64,000 nt of DNA from Halalkalibacter akibai JCM 9157 (GTDB taxonomy: Bacteria > Bacillota > Bacilli > Bacillales > Bacillaceae_D), in assembly GCF_000513135.1 (NCBI RefSeq), contig NZ_BAUV01000013.1, positions 1 through 64,000 of the forward strand, in the 5' to 3' direction. Below the pieces are notes generated by a model. The model saw nothing but the letters and a program-made list of their open reading frames with translations. It was not told the origin of the DNA and did not search any database. Positions 7,021 to 15,742 of the stretch are shown piece by piece (the stretch's first letter is position 1; each line of letters opens with the position of its first letter). A program made the position numbers and the translations under genes.

Positions 7021-9342
7021 TTGAAAAGGTTGCTTGTCTTCATTTTACTTTTATCCTTTTTCACCTACCCGCTCACAACCGAAACAGCCAATGCATCAAG
7101 TGCCCCTATTAATCTAGGTGTTGAAGTAAATGATTCTGTCCTACATCCAGATAAGCCGATCGTGTACGCGACGAAGCTCGGTAGTAAAACGATCCACGCA
7201 ATCAACTTTGAAACGGGAAAAAAAGAAACACTTACCTTGCCATATCCAGCCAATTATATTGAAATATACAACAATCAATTAATCCTGACACAACACAAGA
7301 TGAGTCATGATGCTTATAACTTCGGGCCGTACTCTGGTGCAATCGCTATAGTGGATACCGAACCATTTGCGCTGAACCGTGTGTTTGATGTAGAGACTGA
7401 TCCTTATGACATCGCCGTTGATAAAGACGGATACGTTTATATTACAAACGGTTCTGGTCAGTGGATTAACATGAAAGTGTATTCTCTTCATGATCAAAAA
7501 GAAGTACCAAACGGACATAAATCACATATGAGAATGCAATCGACGATTCTCTATAATGAAGAAATGAATAAAGTCTATACAATCGACACGGACTTATCCC
7601 CAAGAGATATAACGGCTTTTGAAATTGATAAAGGGGTCATCCTGAATCAATACGATTCTCCTTATCACGGCAAGTACCGCTTAGATCCAAAAGCGACCAT
7701 TTCTCCTGATGGGGAGTCGTTGTATAACAATAGTGGCAATGTATTCGGACTAACGGCAATCAGTTCGGGCGATATGAACTATAAATATAATCTTGGCGAC
7801 ACTTACAACGACTTTGCTTTTAGCCCGGAAGAAGAGCTGATGTTTGCAGCTAGCACATCAGGTGGAGTCGATCTATTTGAATACCAAACAGATGATTACT
7901 TATTTTCTTTTGCAACAACGAAAAAGGTAAAACATCTACATTATCAAAATGGTCTACTTATCTTTTACTCTGAAAATGGCAGACATTATATGGAGCATAT
8001 CACACAGTTCGAACCTGAAGCTCCAGAAGCTCCTGAAATCATTGATGCAGCCTATTTTGACGAAGATGATCTTTATGATTTTTACGACGGAGTTACAGAC
8101 ATTCCACTAGATACATTTTTTCTGTTTGCTTTTGATCAAGAGATCGAAGTTACTAACCCAAATGGAATCACGGTAACAGGTTCGAGCGGGGAGGTTGAGG
8201 TTTATATAGAGGAAGATGAAGATCTTTTGTTCGTTGAGCCTGACTATTTAGAACCGAATTCATCTTATACAGTAAAAATAGGAAAAGATGCAATTGCGAG
8301 CCTGGACGGACTTTCATTAACAGGCGATGTGCAGTATCAATTCCTAACAGCTAAAGAGATCGACACGACACCACCTGTTCTGACATTAACAGCAAGCACA
8401 ACCCAACCAACGAAAAACGATGTCATCATCACAGCAAAAGGAACAGATAACGTCGGTGTTAAAAGCATCAAGCTGCCGAACGGCCAAGTGGTCTCTCAAG
8501 CACAAGCAACCTTCACGGTTAGCACAAATGGAACATATAGCTTTACGGTTGAAGACACATCTGGCTTGAAAACAACCAAATCTATTAAAATTACCAATAT
8601 AGATAAAGAAGCGCCGCAGGCAACGATCACAAGAAGTACAACTGCAGCGACGAAAAATCCGATCTTGATTACCGTGACCGGAACCGATAACAAAAAAGTG
8701 AGGCGAATCAAACTACCAAACGGAACCTATGTAACAGGAGCAACCGCGACGTACAAAGTTCCTGAAAATGGTTCATACAAATTCATCATTGAGGACACAG
8801 CAGGCAACACGATCTCAAAAACAGTAAAAGTAACCAACATCTACAACAAAGTACCAGTAAGCCCAACGGTCAACCGAGTTTCAGACCGTGACACGATCAT
8901 AACGGGGAAATCTGTCCCGAAGATGACGATCATCGTCAAAAGAGGCACAACTCAACTAGGAACGGTGAAAACAAGTTCAACGGGAGAATTTCAATTAACG
9001 ATCCCTAAACAAAAAGCAGGAGCGAAACTGTCTGTCTACGCAAAAGATCCAGTTGGACAAATCAGCCCAGCAAAAGTCATCACCGTCATTGATAAAACAC
9101 CTCCGCCAGCACCTGTTGTGAATAAAGTGACAACAAAATCAAAAGTGGTTACAGGAACAGCCGAAAAAGGAGCAACTGTTTATGTGTATAACGGCACGAA
9201 ATACCTTGGCAAAGCAACGGTTGATTCCTACGGCAAATACAAAGTACCAATCGTCCTGCAAAAACGAGGGGTTACGCTTAAAGTGCATGCAGTAGACAAA
9301 GCGAACAATAAAAGCAAGGAAACGAGCATAAAAGTTAGTTGA
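7021..9342 (+). CDS. Secreted beta-propeller protein with bacterial Ig-like repeats
   Basis: 773 residues. A signal peptide (about 1-26, ending ANA-S) is followed by a region of repeating beta strands (about 30-335) that reads like a YVTN-type propeller. Next come an SbsA-like Ig domain (about 345-445), two similar 80-residue Ig repeats (from about 443 and 525, each with SIKLPNG/RIKLPNG and a GTDN motif), and two Ig domains of the Big_6 kind (about 610-690, 695-773). No LPXTG, S-layer homology or membrane anchor is seen at the end, so release or loose wall binding is likely. The start is TTG 7021, 6-8 nt after AGGAGGAAA. Probably adhesive or structural; no catalytic motif seen. Confidence 0.75.
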   Translation: MKRLLVFILLLSFFTYPLTTETANASSAPINLGVEVNDSVLHPDKPIVYATKLGSKTIHAINFETGKKETLTLPYPANYIEIYNNQLILTQHKMSHDAYNFGPYSGAIAIVDTEPFALNRVFDVETDPYDIAVDKDGYVYITNGSGQWINMKVYSLHDQKEVPNGHKSHMRMQSTILYNEEMNKVYTIDTDLSPRDITAFEIDKGVILNQYDSPYHGKYRLDPKATISPDGESLYNNSGNVFGLTAISSGDMNYKYNLGDTYNDFAFSPEEELMFAASTSGGVDLFEYQTDDYLFSFATTKKVKHLHYQNGLLIFYSENGRHYMEHITQFEPEAPEAPEIIDAAYFDEDDLYDFYDGVTDIPLDTFFLFAFDQEIEVTNPNGITVTGSSGEVEVYIEEDEDLLFVEPDYLEPNSSYTVKIGKDAIASLDGLSLTGDVQYQFLTAKEIDTTPPVLTLTASTTQPTKNDVIITAKGTDNVGVKSIKLPNGQVVSQAQATFTVSTNGTYSFTVEDTSGLKTTKSIKITNIDKEAPQATITRSTTAATKNPILITVTGTDNKKVRRIKLPNGTYVTGATATYKVPENGSYKFIIEDTAGNTISKTVKVTNIYNKVPVSPTVNRVSDRDTIITGKSVPKMTIIVKRGTTQLGTVKTSSTGEFQLTIPKQKAGAKLSVYAKDPVGQISPAKVITVIDKTPPPAPVVNKVTTKSKVVTGTAEKGATVYVYNGTKYLGKATVDSYGKYKVPIVLQKRGVTLKVHAVDKANNKSKETSIKVS

Positions 9343-9398
9343 TAACGTTCAATGCGACACCGCATTAAAGCGCACATCAATATATAAGGAGCCGTAAC

Positions 9399-9758
9399 AT
9401 GGGAGCATGGGGAACAGGTTTATACGATGACGATACAACCTGCGATGTAAGAGACGAATTTTTGGAATACTTCCTTGCAGGCCACACAGCAGAAGAAGCG
9501 ACAAAAGCGATCTTAGCCGAGTATGAAGAAGAATTCTCCTTAGATGAAGACCTCGAAGTCCTGTCTTTAGTCTATATCGGCTTGGCGGGCATTCAAATAA
9601 AAAAGAAATGTTTACTAGACCATGTCCGCCAAACGACGATCGCCTGTATCGACAAAGGCGCAGACTTAGAACTCTGGGAAGAAGCAGAGAAAAAAGACTA
9701 TCAAGAACGCAAAGAAATTCTACTACAATTCAAGCAAAAATTAATAGCCTACAAATAA
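9399..9758 (+). CDS. DUF4259 domain protein
   Basis: 119 residues opening with MGAWGTGLYDDDTTCDVRDEF, the characteristic start of DUF4259 proteins (often annotated only by that domain). It is acidic and helical with no signal or membrane segment, so cytosolic. ATG 9399 follows AAGGAGCCG. It lies 56 nt after the Ig-repeat gene with no terminator seen between, so co-transcription is possible. No function is known for the family. Confidence 0.75.
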   Translation: MGAWGTGLYDDDTTCDVRDEFLEYFLAGHTAEEATKAILAEYEEEFSLDEDLEVLSLVYIGLAGIQIKKKCLLDHVRQTTIACIDKGADLELWEEAEKKDYQERKEILLQFKQKLIAYK

Positions 9759-9780
9759 CCTAGCACCCTAGGTTAGCATA

Positions 9781-9818
9781 AAAAAACGCTCTGAAATTCA
9801 ATATTCAGAGCGTTTTTT
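9781..9818. terminator. Bidirectional terminator
   Basis: AAAAAACGCTCTGAA and TTCAGAGCGTTTTTT form a long stem with A/T tails on both sides, serving the DUF4259 gene (+) and the anti-sigma gene (-). Confidence 0.9.
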
Positions 9819-9825
9819 CCATACA

Positions 9826-10908
9826 TCAACCCTTGTTCCAAGGAGGTTTCACTTTAAAAGACTCAAACTCAACCGGCTCTATAGAATCGCCTTTGAATTC
9901 GATTTCTGTTTCATTGCCATTTTCGTCAATTTCCACTCCGCCACCGCCTGATGGAATAACTAGATAAGGAGTGATGGTTAATTCAGTCACATTAAAATCA
10001 ACGGGATCAAATTGCTTGTTACTCCAATGCACGATTTTACCTTTTACTCTTTCGCCTGTAACTCCACCCGAGTGACCGGATATTTCATTGCCATTTTGAT
10101 CAACTACTAAGAATTCGATGTTTCCGCCGCGACTTAAATCAAAATCTGTTTCCTCTTCAGAACTTTCATAGGCTATACTCATACCTGTTTCACTAAAAGA
10201 CATTTCTGTTACCGTAAGCATCAAGCCATCAACGGTCTGCGAATGTTGAAGGGCGATGGTTTGAATGTCAGTAATTTTTTCAACCGGAGTGGAGAAGTAC
10301 CACGTTTCTCCCTCTTTCCCTTGTAACATTAATCCAAGCTCGAACTGCTCTGGCATTTCTTGAGTCGTATTTATTTCTTGAATGGCCGTCAGTGTTGTTG
10401 ACGAAAGACGTTCTTCTCCGTAACTCCCACTGGACCAAGAAGGATTTTTTCCATTAATCGTAAAATCCATTCCAGCCCCGAAATAAAAATCATCAAGTTC
10501 CTGATCAGATTCAATGAAAAGACCGATCGTGATATTATTTTGATCATACAAAATTTCAGCAAGTGTAACAGAGATTCCATTGACCGTCTGCGTTTCCCCG
10601 ATTTCACTCGTTAATCCATTTTTCTGAGCTTGTTGTAACCCGATCAGATCAGAATTCCCGAAAACAGAGCCGATAATGGGTAGTTGCGACAATGTGCTTG
10701 CCAAAGCTGGAGAAAAATAAGAGGAACCAACCAATATTCCAAAAGCAGCTGCTGCACTTGATAAAGCATAAAGTATTTTCCGTTTCCGATTGGCCATTCT
10801 AGAACGAGGCGGATCTAAGTGCTCTTTCGCTTGAGCAATTCCCGATTGAATAGCTGAACGAACTTGATCTTGTGGAAACTCTTCTAAAGGATCATGTGAC
10901 TTTTTCAT
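9826..10908 (-). CDS. DUF4179 membrane-anchored anti-sigma factor
   Basis: 360 residues. A short cytoplasmic part (1-44) precedes one membrane helix (about 45-63) and a long extracellular region. The stretch after the helix (PALASTLSQLPIIGSVFGNSDLIGL) is typical of DUF4179 proteins, which pair with ECF sigma factors and hold them at the membrane. It overlaps the sigma gene by 17 nt, giving coupled translation. Orientation, overlap and topology together support anti-sigma function; the stress signal and any protease releasing it are unknown. Confidence 0.85.
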   Translation of the reverse strand: MKKSHDPLEEFPQDQVRSAIQSGIAQAKEHLDPPRSRMANRKRKILYALSSAAAAFGILVGSSYFSPALASTLSQLPIIGSVFGNSDLIGLQQAQKNGLTSEIGETQTVNGISVTLAEILYDQNNITIGLFIESDQELDDFYFGAGMDFTINGKNPSWSSGSYGEERLSSTTLTAIQEINTTQEMPEQFELGLMLQGKEGETWYFSTPVEKITDIQTIALQHSQTVDGLMLTVTEMSFSETGMSIAYESSEEETDFDLSRGGNIEFLVVDQNGNEISGHSGGVTGERVKGKIVHWSNKQFDPVDFNVTELTITPYLVIPSGGGGVEIDENGNETEIEFKGDSIEPVEFESFKVKPPWNKG

Positions 10909-11434
10909 TTAGTTGATAACTCCTTTCTAACTCACTTTTCAATTTTTTCTTCGCTCTTCGTAAATGGGTTTTCACTGTCCCAACCGGTGTCTCCATCACT
11001 TCGGAAATGTCTTGAATAGATAAGTCATGATAATAAAATAAGATGATGGCTGTTTGGTAAGATGAATTTAAGCGCGATAATGCCTCGCTTAAATGAAAAG
11101 AATCAATCTCTTCCACCTGCTTGCGATCTAATTTCCTCAACAATTCGCTTTCCTCATAAGGAATGATCTGGTCTCGTTCTCTGAGCAACCTATAACATTC
11201 TCGTATTAAAATCCGAAACAACCAAGTTGAAAAATACTCTGGATTTCGCAATTGCCCTATCGCAAGGAAGGCTTTGCATGCCGTTTCCTGAATCGCATCT
11301 AAAGCTTCTTCTTTTTGACCAACGTAAGAAAGTGCCTTGTAATATAGCATTTTTTCTTCCTTAAAAAGCAATTCTTCAAAAGCTTCAGCGTCTCCATTAA
11401 TGGCTCGTTTCACAGTATCTAAGTCATGTTTCAT
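10892..11434 (-). CDS. ECF-type RNA polymerase sigma factor
   Basis: 180 residues with region 2 (about 10-80; the KALSYVGQKEEALDAIQETACKAF stretch) and region 4 (about 115-170; SSYQTAIILFYYHDLSIQDISEVMETPVGTVKTHLRRAKKKL, a classical HTH). The ATG at 11434 is preferred: AGGAGGG lies about 12 nt upstream, while an upstream in-frame start would overlap that site. It is the first gene of a two-gene unit with its DUF4179 anti-sigma partner. Similar in shape to SigV/SigW-like bacilli sigma factors; the exact group is not resolved. Confidence 0.9.
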   Translation of the reverse strand: MKHDLDTVKRAINGDAEAFEELLFKEEKMLYYKALSYVGQKEEALDAIQETACKAFLAIGQLRNPEYFSTWLFRILIRECYRLLRERDQIIPYEESELLRKLDRKQVEEIDSFHLSEALSRLNSSYQTAIILFYYHDLSIQDISEVMETPVGTVKTHLRRAKKKLKSELERSYQLNEKVT

Positions 11435-11540
11435 CGTGTCATCATTCCCTCCTCTCACCAATTAGAGAAATCTAGACATCTAAAAAGTTTCATTTCTTTA
11501 ATTTTTCCAAAACTATTTTTGATTCTATTAGTTATAAAGT

Positions 11541-11575
11541 AAAAAAGCATGTTTTGATCTGAATCAAAACATACT
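11541..11575 (-). terminator. Terminator after the NUDIX gene
   Basis: On the minus strand AGTATGTTTTGAT and ATCAAAACATGCT form a stem with a 4-nt loop, followed by TTTTTT. Confidence 0.75.
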
Positions 11576-11594
11576 TAAATTGTATTTCCTCAGC

Positions 11595-12056
11595 CTAAAT
11601 CCGGCCTTGATTTAAATCCTGCTTAATCCGCTCCAACATCAACCGACTCGTTGGGATCATCTCCTCTGGTAGCGCATCTAAAGCAAAATACCTCAGCTCA
11701 TGCGCTTCATGATCAGCGACCAACTCACCAGACACATCTCTTGACACAAAAGAAACAATCACGTTATACACTTCATCGCCATTTGGATATGTAAAATAAA
11801 AGTCCTCGCCGGAAAAAACGGTATACAGCTTCATCTTACCAACGGTTAACCCCGTTTCCTCAAGCAACTCACGCCGTGCCGACTCTTCTACCGATTCACC
11901 GAGCTCCATGAACCCACCCGGAATGCCCCAATTGTTCGTATCTGTACGATGTTGCAGTAGGATTTCATTCTTCTCATTAAGAACGACGACTGAACAAGCT
12001 GTTAAAATCAATGGCTGACTTCCGGCAATAGAGCGAATCATTTTAATATAATCCAT
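11595..12056 (-). CDS. NUDIX hydrolase
   Basis: 153 residues with a complete Nudix box (Gx5Ex7REUxEExGU) seen as GFMELGESVEESARRELLEETGL near residues 46-68. The family cleaves nucleoside diphosphates linked to another group, with Mg2+ held by the REExxE glutamates. The N-terminal part with DTNNWGIPGG fits bacilli YtkD/MutT-like or ADP-ribose-type relatives; the substrate is not predictable. Cytosolic, monocistronic, with its own terminator. Confidence 0.9.
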   Translation of the reverse strand: MDYIKMIRSIAGSQPLILTACSVVVLNEKNEILLQHRTDTNNWGIPGGFMELGESVEESARRELLEETGLTVGKMKLYTVFSGEDFYFTYPNGDEVYNVIVSFVSRDVSGELVADHEAHELRYFALDALPEEMIPTSRLMLERIKQDLNQGRI

Positions 12057-12123
12057 CTAATACTCGACTCCCATCTATAGTAAACTCTCTTTCTCTATGT
12101 TACCACGGTTAACTTGGAGCAAC

Positions 12124-12156
12124 GAAAAAAACATGTCTAGCATCAGCTAGACATGT
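12124..12156 (-). terminator. Terminator after the DUF3231 gene
   Basis: ACATGTCTAG and CTAGACATGT form a 10-bp perfect stem; on the minus strand it is followed by TTTTTTT. It lies about 50 nt beyond the DUF3231 stop. Confidence 0.75.
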
Positions 12157-12204
12157 CTCTCTCTATCGACCCAAACTATGTGCGCTTTAGTTGAGTTATA
12201 CACC

Positions 12205-13212
12205 TTATTGATTTGAGAAGTTTTTCTTATTTATTATTTGAGGTGGCTCTTCTAACCAACTATGATCAATCATAATGTTTACACCATCACTAGCATAAGA
12301 CGTGACTTCTACTGCTAAACGAACATACGTTGTAGCTATATCCTTTCGTAAACTAGCTGCAGCGGCTGTTGCGTAGTTTGAGGTACTTGATTGGATCAAT
12401 AGCGCTGTGTGAAACATGATTAGTTTTTCTGAAAATGGTGCTATTGTGGAGTTGGATACTGTAAGATCTGATGGCGTTGGTACAGGAATGTCATCGTCAG
12501 TTAAAATGGCGGAAAAGAGTTTAACATGTTTTGTTGCTATATCTTTTCCTTTCTCGCAATATTTACGTACTTCGTTAGTCTGTGCAACTTGTGTAAGTCC
12601 AGTTAATAATACTTGTCCAACTAAATTGGTTTCAATATTGGCGTAAACATGAGAGATTTCAATAACATTAACTGGTCTACGGTTTATATTTAAAAGACCA
12701 CCTTTATAATTTTTTTGATCGATAAAATCAATTTCATTAGTTGTGGAAACATAAGGTGGCCTTACAAACAAACCTTTAGATAATAAAACATCACTTGTTT
12801 TATTGTACAAATTTGTTGACGATTGAATTGCCTTACTTAAAAAATCACGGACACTTGATTTTGCTGAAGTTGCTAGCGCCACACCATAAACGGATAGTCC
12901 TACCTTGGCCATATTCTTTATATAGTATAAATAATATGTATCTGAGTAAAGACGTGGGGCATTCGGATTGAAATCCTCATCTCTAAAACCAACAGGAATA
13001 GGTTGTTTGTCTTCTCTAAGAATTTTTTCTGATAGGCTAAGATTTTCCTCTGAGATTGATAGGGCATTATTTATAATTGATTTGATGTCTTCATCATCAA
13101 CATTTTTGATAAAATGTTTAAAAACACAGATTGCCATGCTATTATTTTGAACACTGCTCCAAAGCGCAGCAATTTCTGAAGACGTTAATCTGGTTTGATG
13201 TTCTTCCATCAT
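12205..13212 (-). CDS. DUF3231 family protein
   Basis: 335 residues made of two similar all-helical halves (about 10-170 and 180-325). Each opens with a segment of the type LTSSEIAALWSS / EISHVYANIETN and continues with helices of a ferritin-like length pattern, as in DUF3231 proteins common in spore-forming bacilli. No signal peptide or membrane helix. ATG 13212 follows GAGAGGG. Some spore-coat proteins share this four-helix architecture, but a coat role here is only a guess. Confidence 0.75.
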   Translation of the reverse strand: MMEEHQTRLTSSEIAALWSSVQNNSMAICVFKHFIKNVDDEDIKSIINNALSISEENLSLSEKILREDKQPIPVGFRDEDFNPNAPRLYSDTYYLYYIKNMAKVGLSVYGVALATSAKSSVRDFLSKAIQSSTNLYNKTSDVLLSKGLFVRPPYVSTTNEIDFIDQKNYKGGLLNINRRPVNVIEISHVYANIETNLVGQVLLTGLTQVAQTNEVRKYCEKGKDIATKHVKLFSAILTDDDIPVPTPSDLTVSNSTIAPFSEKLIMFHTALLIQSSTSNYATAAAASLRKDIATTYVRLAVEVTSYASDGVNIMIDHSWLEEPPQIINKKNFSNQ

Positions 13213-13363
13213 AGACCCTCTCTTCTTAAAACATAGTTACTGTTATAATTTGCTGTTATTCTTAATTTATACCGGAATTGCAGATAATTATAGGGATTGC
13301 TAAATGTACAAATAAAAGTGACAGCAAAATAGTTTATTTCTCTCCAGAGAACCTACTCTCAAT

Positions 13364-13402
13364 AAAAGAACACAATGGTACCAAATACCATTGTGTTCTT
13401 TT
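13364..13402 (-). terminator. Terminator after the 5'-nucleotidase gene
   Basis: AAAAGAACACAATGGTA (13364-13380) and TACCATTGTGTTCTTTT (13386-13402) form a 17-bp perfect stem with a 5-nt loop. Confidence 0.9.
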
Positions 13403-13405
13403 ATA

Positions 13406-15028
13406 TTATGGGCGTTGCGTCAATCCTTTAAACTTCCCATTCTCAGAAGGCAACCCATCTTGGAACGGCTTCGGAATAAAATTTCCATCCTTAAAAGGAG
13501 CCGGTACGGTAATAGGAGCTTGTTCTTCTACCACTTGCACACTAATGCGCCCCTCAGTCGGCAGATAATCAACCGCGTTCTTTGTACGCATTAACTCCTC
13601 TGCATACATCAGCATCGCATTCGTCATATAACCAGCACTTGTTTGAACGATTTCACCGACCAAATCATAGCCGCCACCGCCTATACCAAGGTAATCAGAC
13701 ACAGCAACCACATACACTTTGTCTAGATCAATTGGTTGACCTTGATCATAAACGATCGAATCGACAAATTCACCTGTTTCATCCGTTAAAATCGTATAAG
13801 TGAAACCAGCAATTTGCAAATCAATTTGATTGCGCCGTTGATACGAGTAATCAATCACATCTTTAATCGCTGCACCTGTCATATGAATTTCCATCACTTC
13901 ATTCGCAAAAGGCTCGACCGTGTAAATATCGCCAGCTGTAATCGTGCCAGGTAAAATATCAGCACGAATCCCACCGTTATTAGTGAATGCTACATCCGCA
14001 CCAATCGAATCCAGCATCGCGTCAGTCCAGAAATTCCCTAACGACACATCCATCGCATAACGATCATCACGATAAAGCCCTGTATTCGTAAAGCCAATTT
14101 CTTGGTTCAACAACTCGTCCATATCCTCAATATACTGATCAACCATCGCTTGAACTTCAGCATTCACTTCAGTTAACTCTGAAACGTTTTGAAGGAACCC
14201 ATTAACCTCTAATTCCTCTGTTGCCGGATGATAATCTAACGTTAAATGACCAACAAAACGACCATTACTACCAGCTTGGGTAATAGGTGTACCATTCACA
14301 ACAACGGGCTCATGAACAGCTGTGTGCGTATGACCACCGATAATTAAATCGAAAAATTCCACTTCTTCCGCTAACTGACGATCAGCTCCGTGCCCAATAT
14401 GTGTAAGAGCGATTAAAATATCGACTTCATCCGCTAAATAAGCGTACTGATTAGCCGTTTCTACATAGTCATGAAAATCAATCCCCACAACTCCAGCAGG
14501 AGCGGTTGCAGGTGGGTTTTGTGTTAAAGCAAAAACACCGACTTCAAGTCCATCGACTTCAAAAATATGATAAGGCTCAGGCTGTTCAATTGGAAAAGTA
14601 GGACTTACCACTTCCATATTCGCACTTAACCAAGGGAAGTTCGACTCTGCCATACGAGCAGCAAACTCCTCTTGTCCATAATCAAACTCATGATTTCCAA
14701 TCACTGTCGCATCAAGCTCTAGCTTGTTCAACAGCTCAATCATCGGCTTTCCGTTTACTAAATCAACAACAGGACTCCCACTAAAGAAATCTCCCGCATC
14801 TAAATAAAGAGTGTTCTCATTTCTTTCACGTTCCGCGTCAAGATAGGCCGCGATTTTCCCAAAATCATTAATCGTAGAGTGGATGTCGTTCGTGTGAAGG
14901 ATGCTGATGGACACGACATCATCATTTGCTAATACTAGATTAGAACCTTGTACACCAGTTGCAGAAAGGACAAGTACAAGTGTTGCTAGAACTGACATCA
15001 TCCATGTTTTTGTTTTCATAAACTGCAT
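13406..15028 (-). CDS. Secreted 5'-nucleotidase / metallophosphatase (UshA-like)
   Basis: 540 residues. An N-terminal signal peptide (about 1-28) is followed by a calcineurin-like metallophosphatase domain with LHTNDIHS, GDFFSGSPV, GNHEFDYG and GGHTHT, which supply the two-metal site. The C-terminal 5'-nucleotidase domain (about 310-500) carries the substrate-binding TNNGGIRADI motif. The family removes phosphate from extracellular nucleotides or sugar nucleotides, feeding phosphate and nucleoside uptake. No LPXTG or wall-binding repeat is present, so the enzyme is probably released. ATG 15028 follows GGAGG. It is monocistronic. Confidence 0.93.
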   Translation of the reverse strand: MQFMKTKTWMMSVLATLVLVLSATGVQGSNLVLANDDVVSISILHTNDIHSTINDFGKIAAYLDAERERNENTLYLDAGDFFSGSPVVDLVNGKPMIELLNKLELDATVIGNHEFDYGQEEFAARMAESNFPWLSANMEVVSPTFPIEQPEPYHIFEVDGLEVGVFALTQNPPATAPAGVVGIDFHDYVETANQYAYLADEVDILIALTHIGHGADRQLAEEVEFFDLIIGGHTHTAVHEPVVVNGTPITQAGSNGRFVGHLTLDYHPATEELEVNGFLQNVSELTEVNAEVQAMVDQYIEDMDELLNQEIGFTNTGLYRDDRYAMDVSLGNFWTDAMLDSIGADVAFTNNGGIRADILPGTITAGDIYTVEPFANEVMEIHMTGAAIKDVIDYSYQRRNQIDLQIAGFTYTILTDETGEFVDSIVYDQGQPIDLDKVYVVAVSDYLGIGGGGYDLVGEIVQTSAGYMTNAMLMYAEELMRTKNAVDYLPTEGRISVQVVEEQAPITVPAPFKDGNFIPKPFQDGLPSENGKFKGLTQRP

Positions 15029-15336
15029 GTGAAACCTCCAGAATACATAATTTTTATTTCTGTAAACGAAACTTACGCGCGCAGAAAATTATAGATTAGT
15101 AGAAGAGGGGTGTACAGTAGAAAACGAACAATAGGTACTAAAGTCTTTTCTAATGTTTGTGTTTTGAGTTTGTGAAGTAGAAGTAGTTCAAAGGATATAA
15201 CAGAGGAAAGCGCAAAATATAAGAGCAGCTTAACTTAACAATAGATACAAAAGAAGATTAATGACTCCTAATCATAGGAATACGATTTAGTACCTATTAA
15301 AAACCTGGGTAAAAAGACTTGAAACGCAATGTAAAA
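15029..15336. other. Intergenic stretch with no recognised gene
   Basis: 308 AT-rich bases upstream of the 5'-nucleotidase gene. No frame with a ribosome site, hairpin or known regulatory box was recognised. Confidence 0.5.
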
Positions 15337-15371
15337 AGAAAAAGGTAACCCTTATAATAAAAGGCTACCCT
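15337..15371 (-). terminator. Weak terminator for the 41-residue gene
   Basis: On the minus strand GGGTAGCC and GGGTTACC form an imperfect stem followed by a run rich in T (TTTTTCTTTTT). Confidence 0.5.
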
Positions 15372-15490
15372 AACTTTTTAATGTCTCTGTTAAACACTTT
15401 AATATAATATTTCTGATAATCATCTTTAAAGATTCGAATACCAAATAACATTAACGGAGTCCAGATCGTCTTAAGTTTAACCAATGCCAT
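15365..15490 (-). CDS. 41-residue basic small protein, unknown
   Basis: ATG 15490 sits 7-8 nt after GATGAGGTG. The peptide starts MALVKLKTIWTPLMLFGIRI and ends YIKVFNRDIKKLG: a short hydrophobic centre with basic ends, possibly membrane associated. A terminator-like hairpin overlaps the stop. Not recognised as a known family; the ribosome site and complete transcription unit support a real gene. Confidence 0.5.
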   Translation of the reverse strand: MALVKLKTIWTPLMLFGIRIFKDDYQKYYIKVFNRDIKKLG

Positions 15491-15742
15491 ATTATCACCT
15501 CATCAGAATAATCAGATCTATTCTTATTCTTTCATTCTAGCATTTATAACGCTGACTGCAAGAGTAAAAAATGTAAGAAAATGGCTAAAATTGACGAGAG
15601 AATAACAAAAAATGTGGGGGCTTTTTCTTTTATTAGTATCTATCATCCAATAGTCGTCAATAATAACAGCAATTGATTATTATTTCCCAGAAAATTGTCG
15701 AATAAAACCACCTTATTGTTACGGTAGTTGGAGTGAATGTAT

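Noticed and set aside
11462-11530. ECF-type self-promoter (TGAAAC) upstream of the first sigma gene
   Set aside because: TGAAAC is visible on the minus strand, but no CGTC-like -10 lies 16-17 nt downstream.
12416-13150. Plus-strand frames opposite the DUF3231 gene
   Set aside because: Antisense shadows; no ribosome sites.
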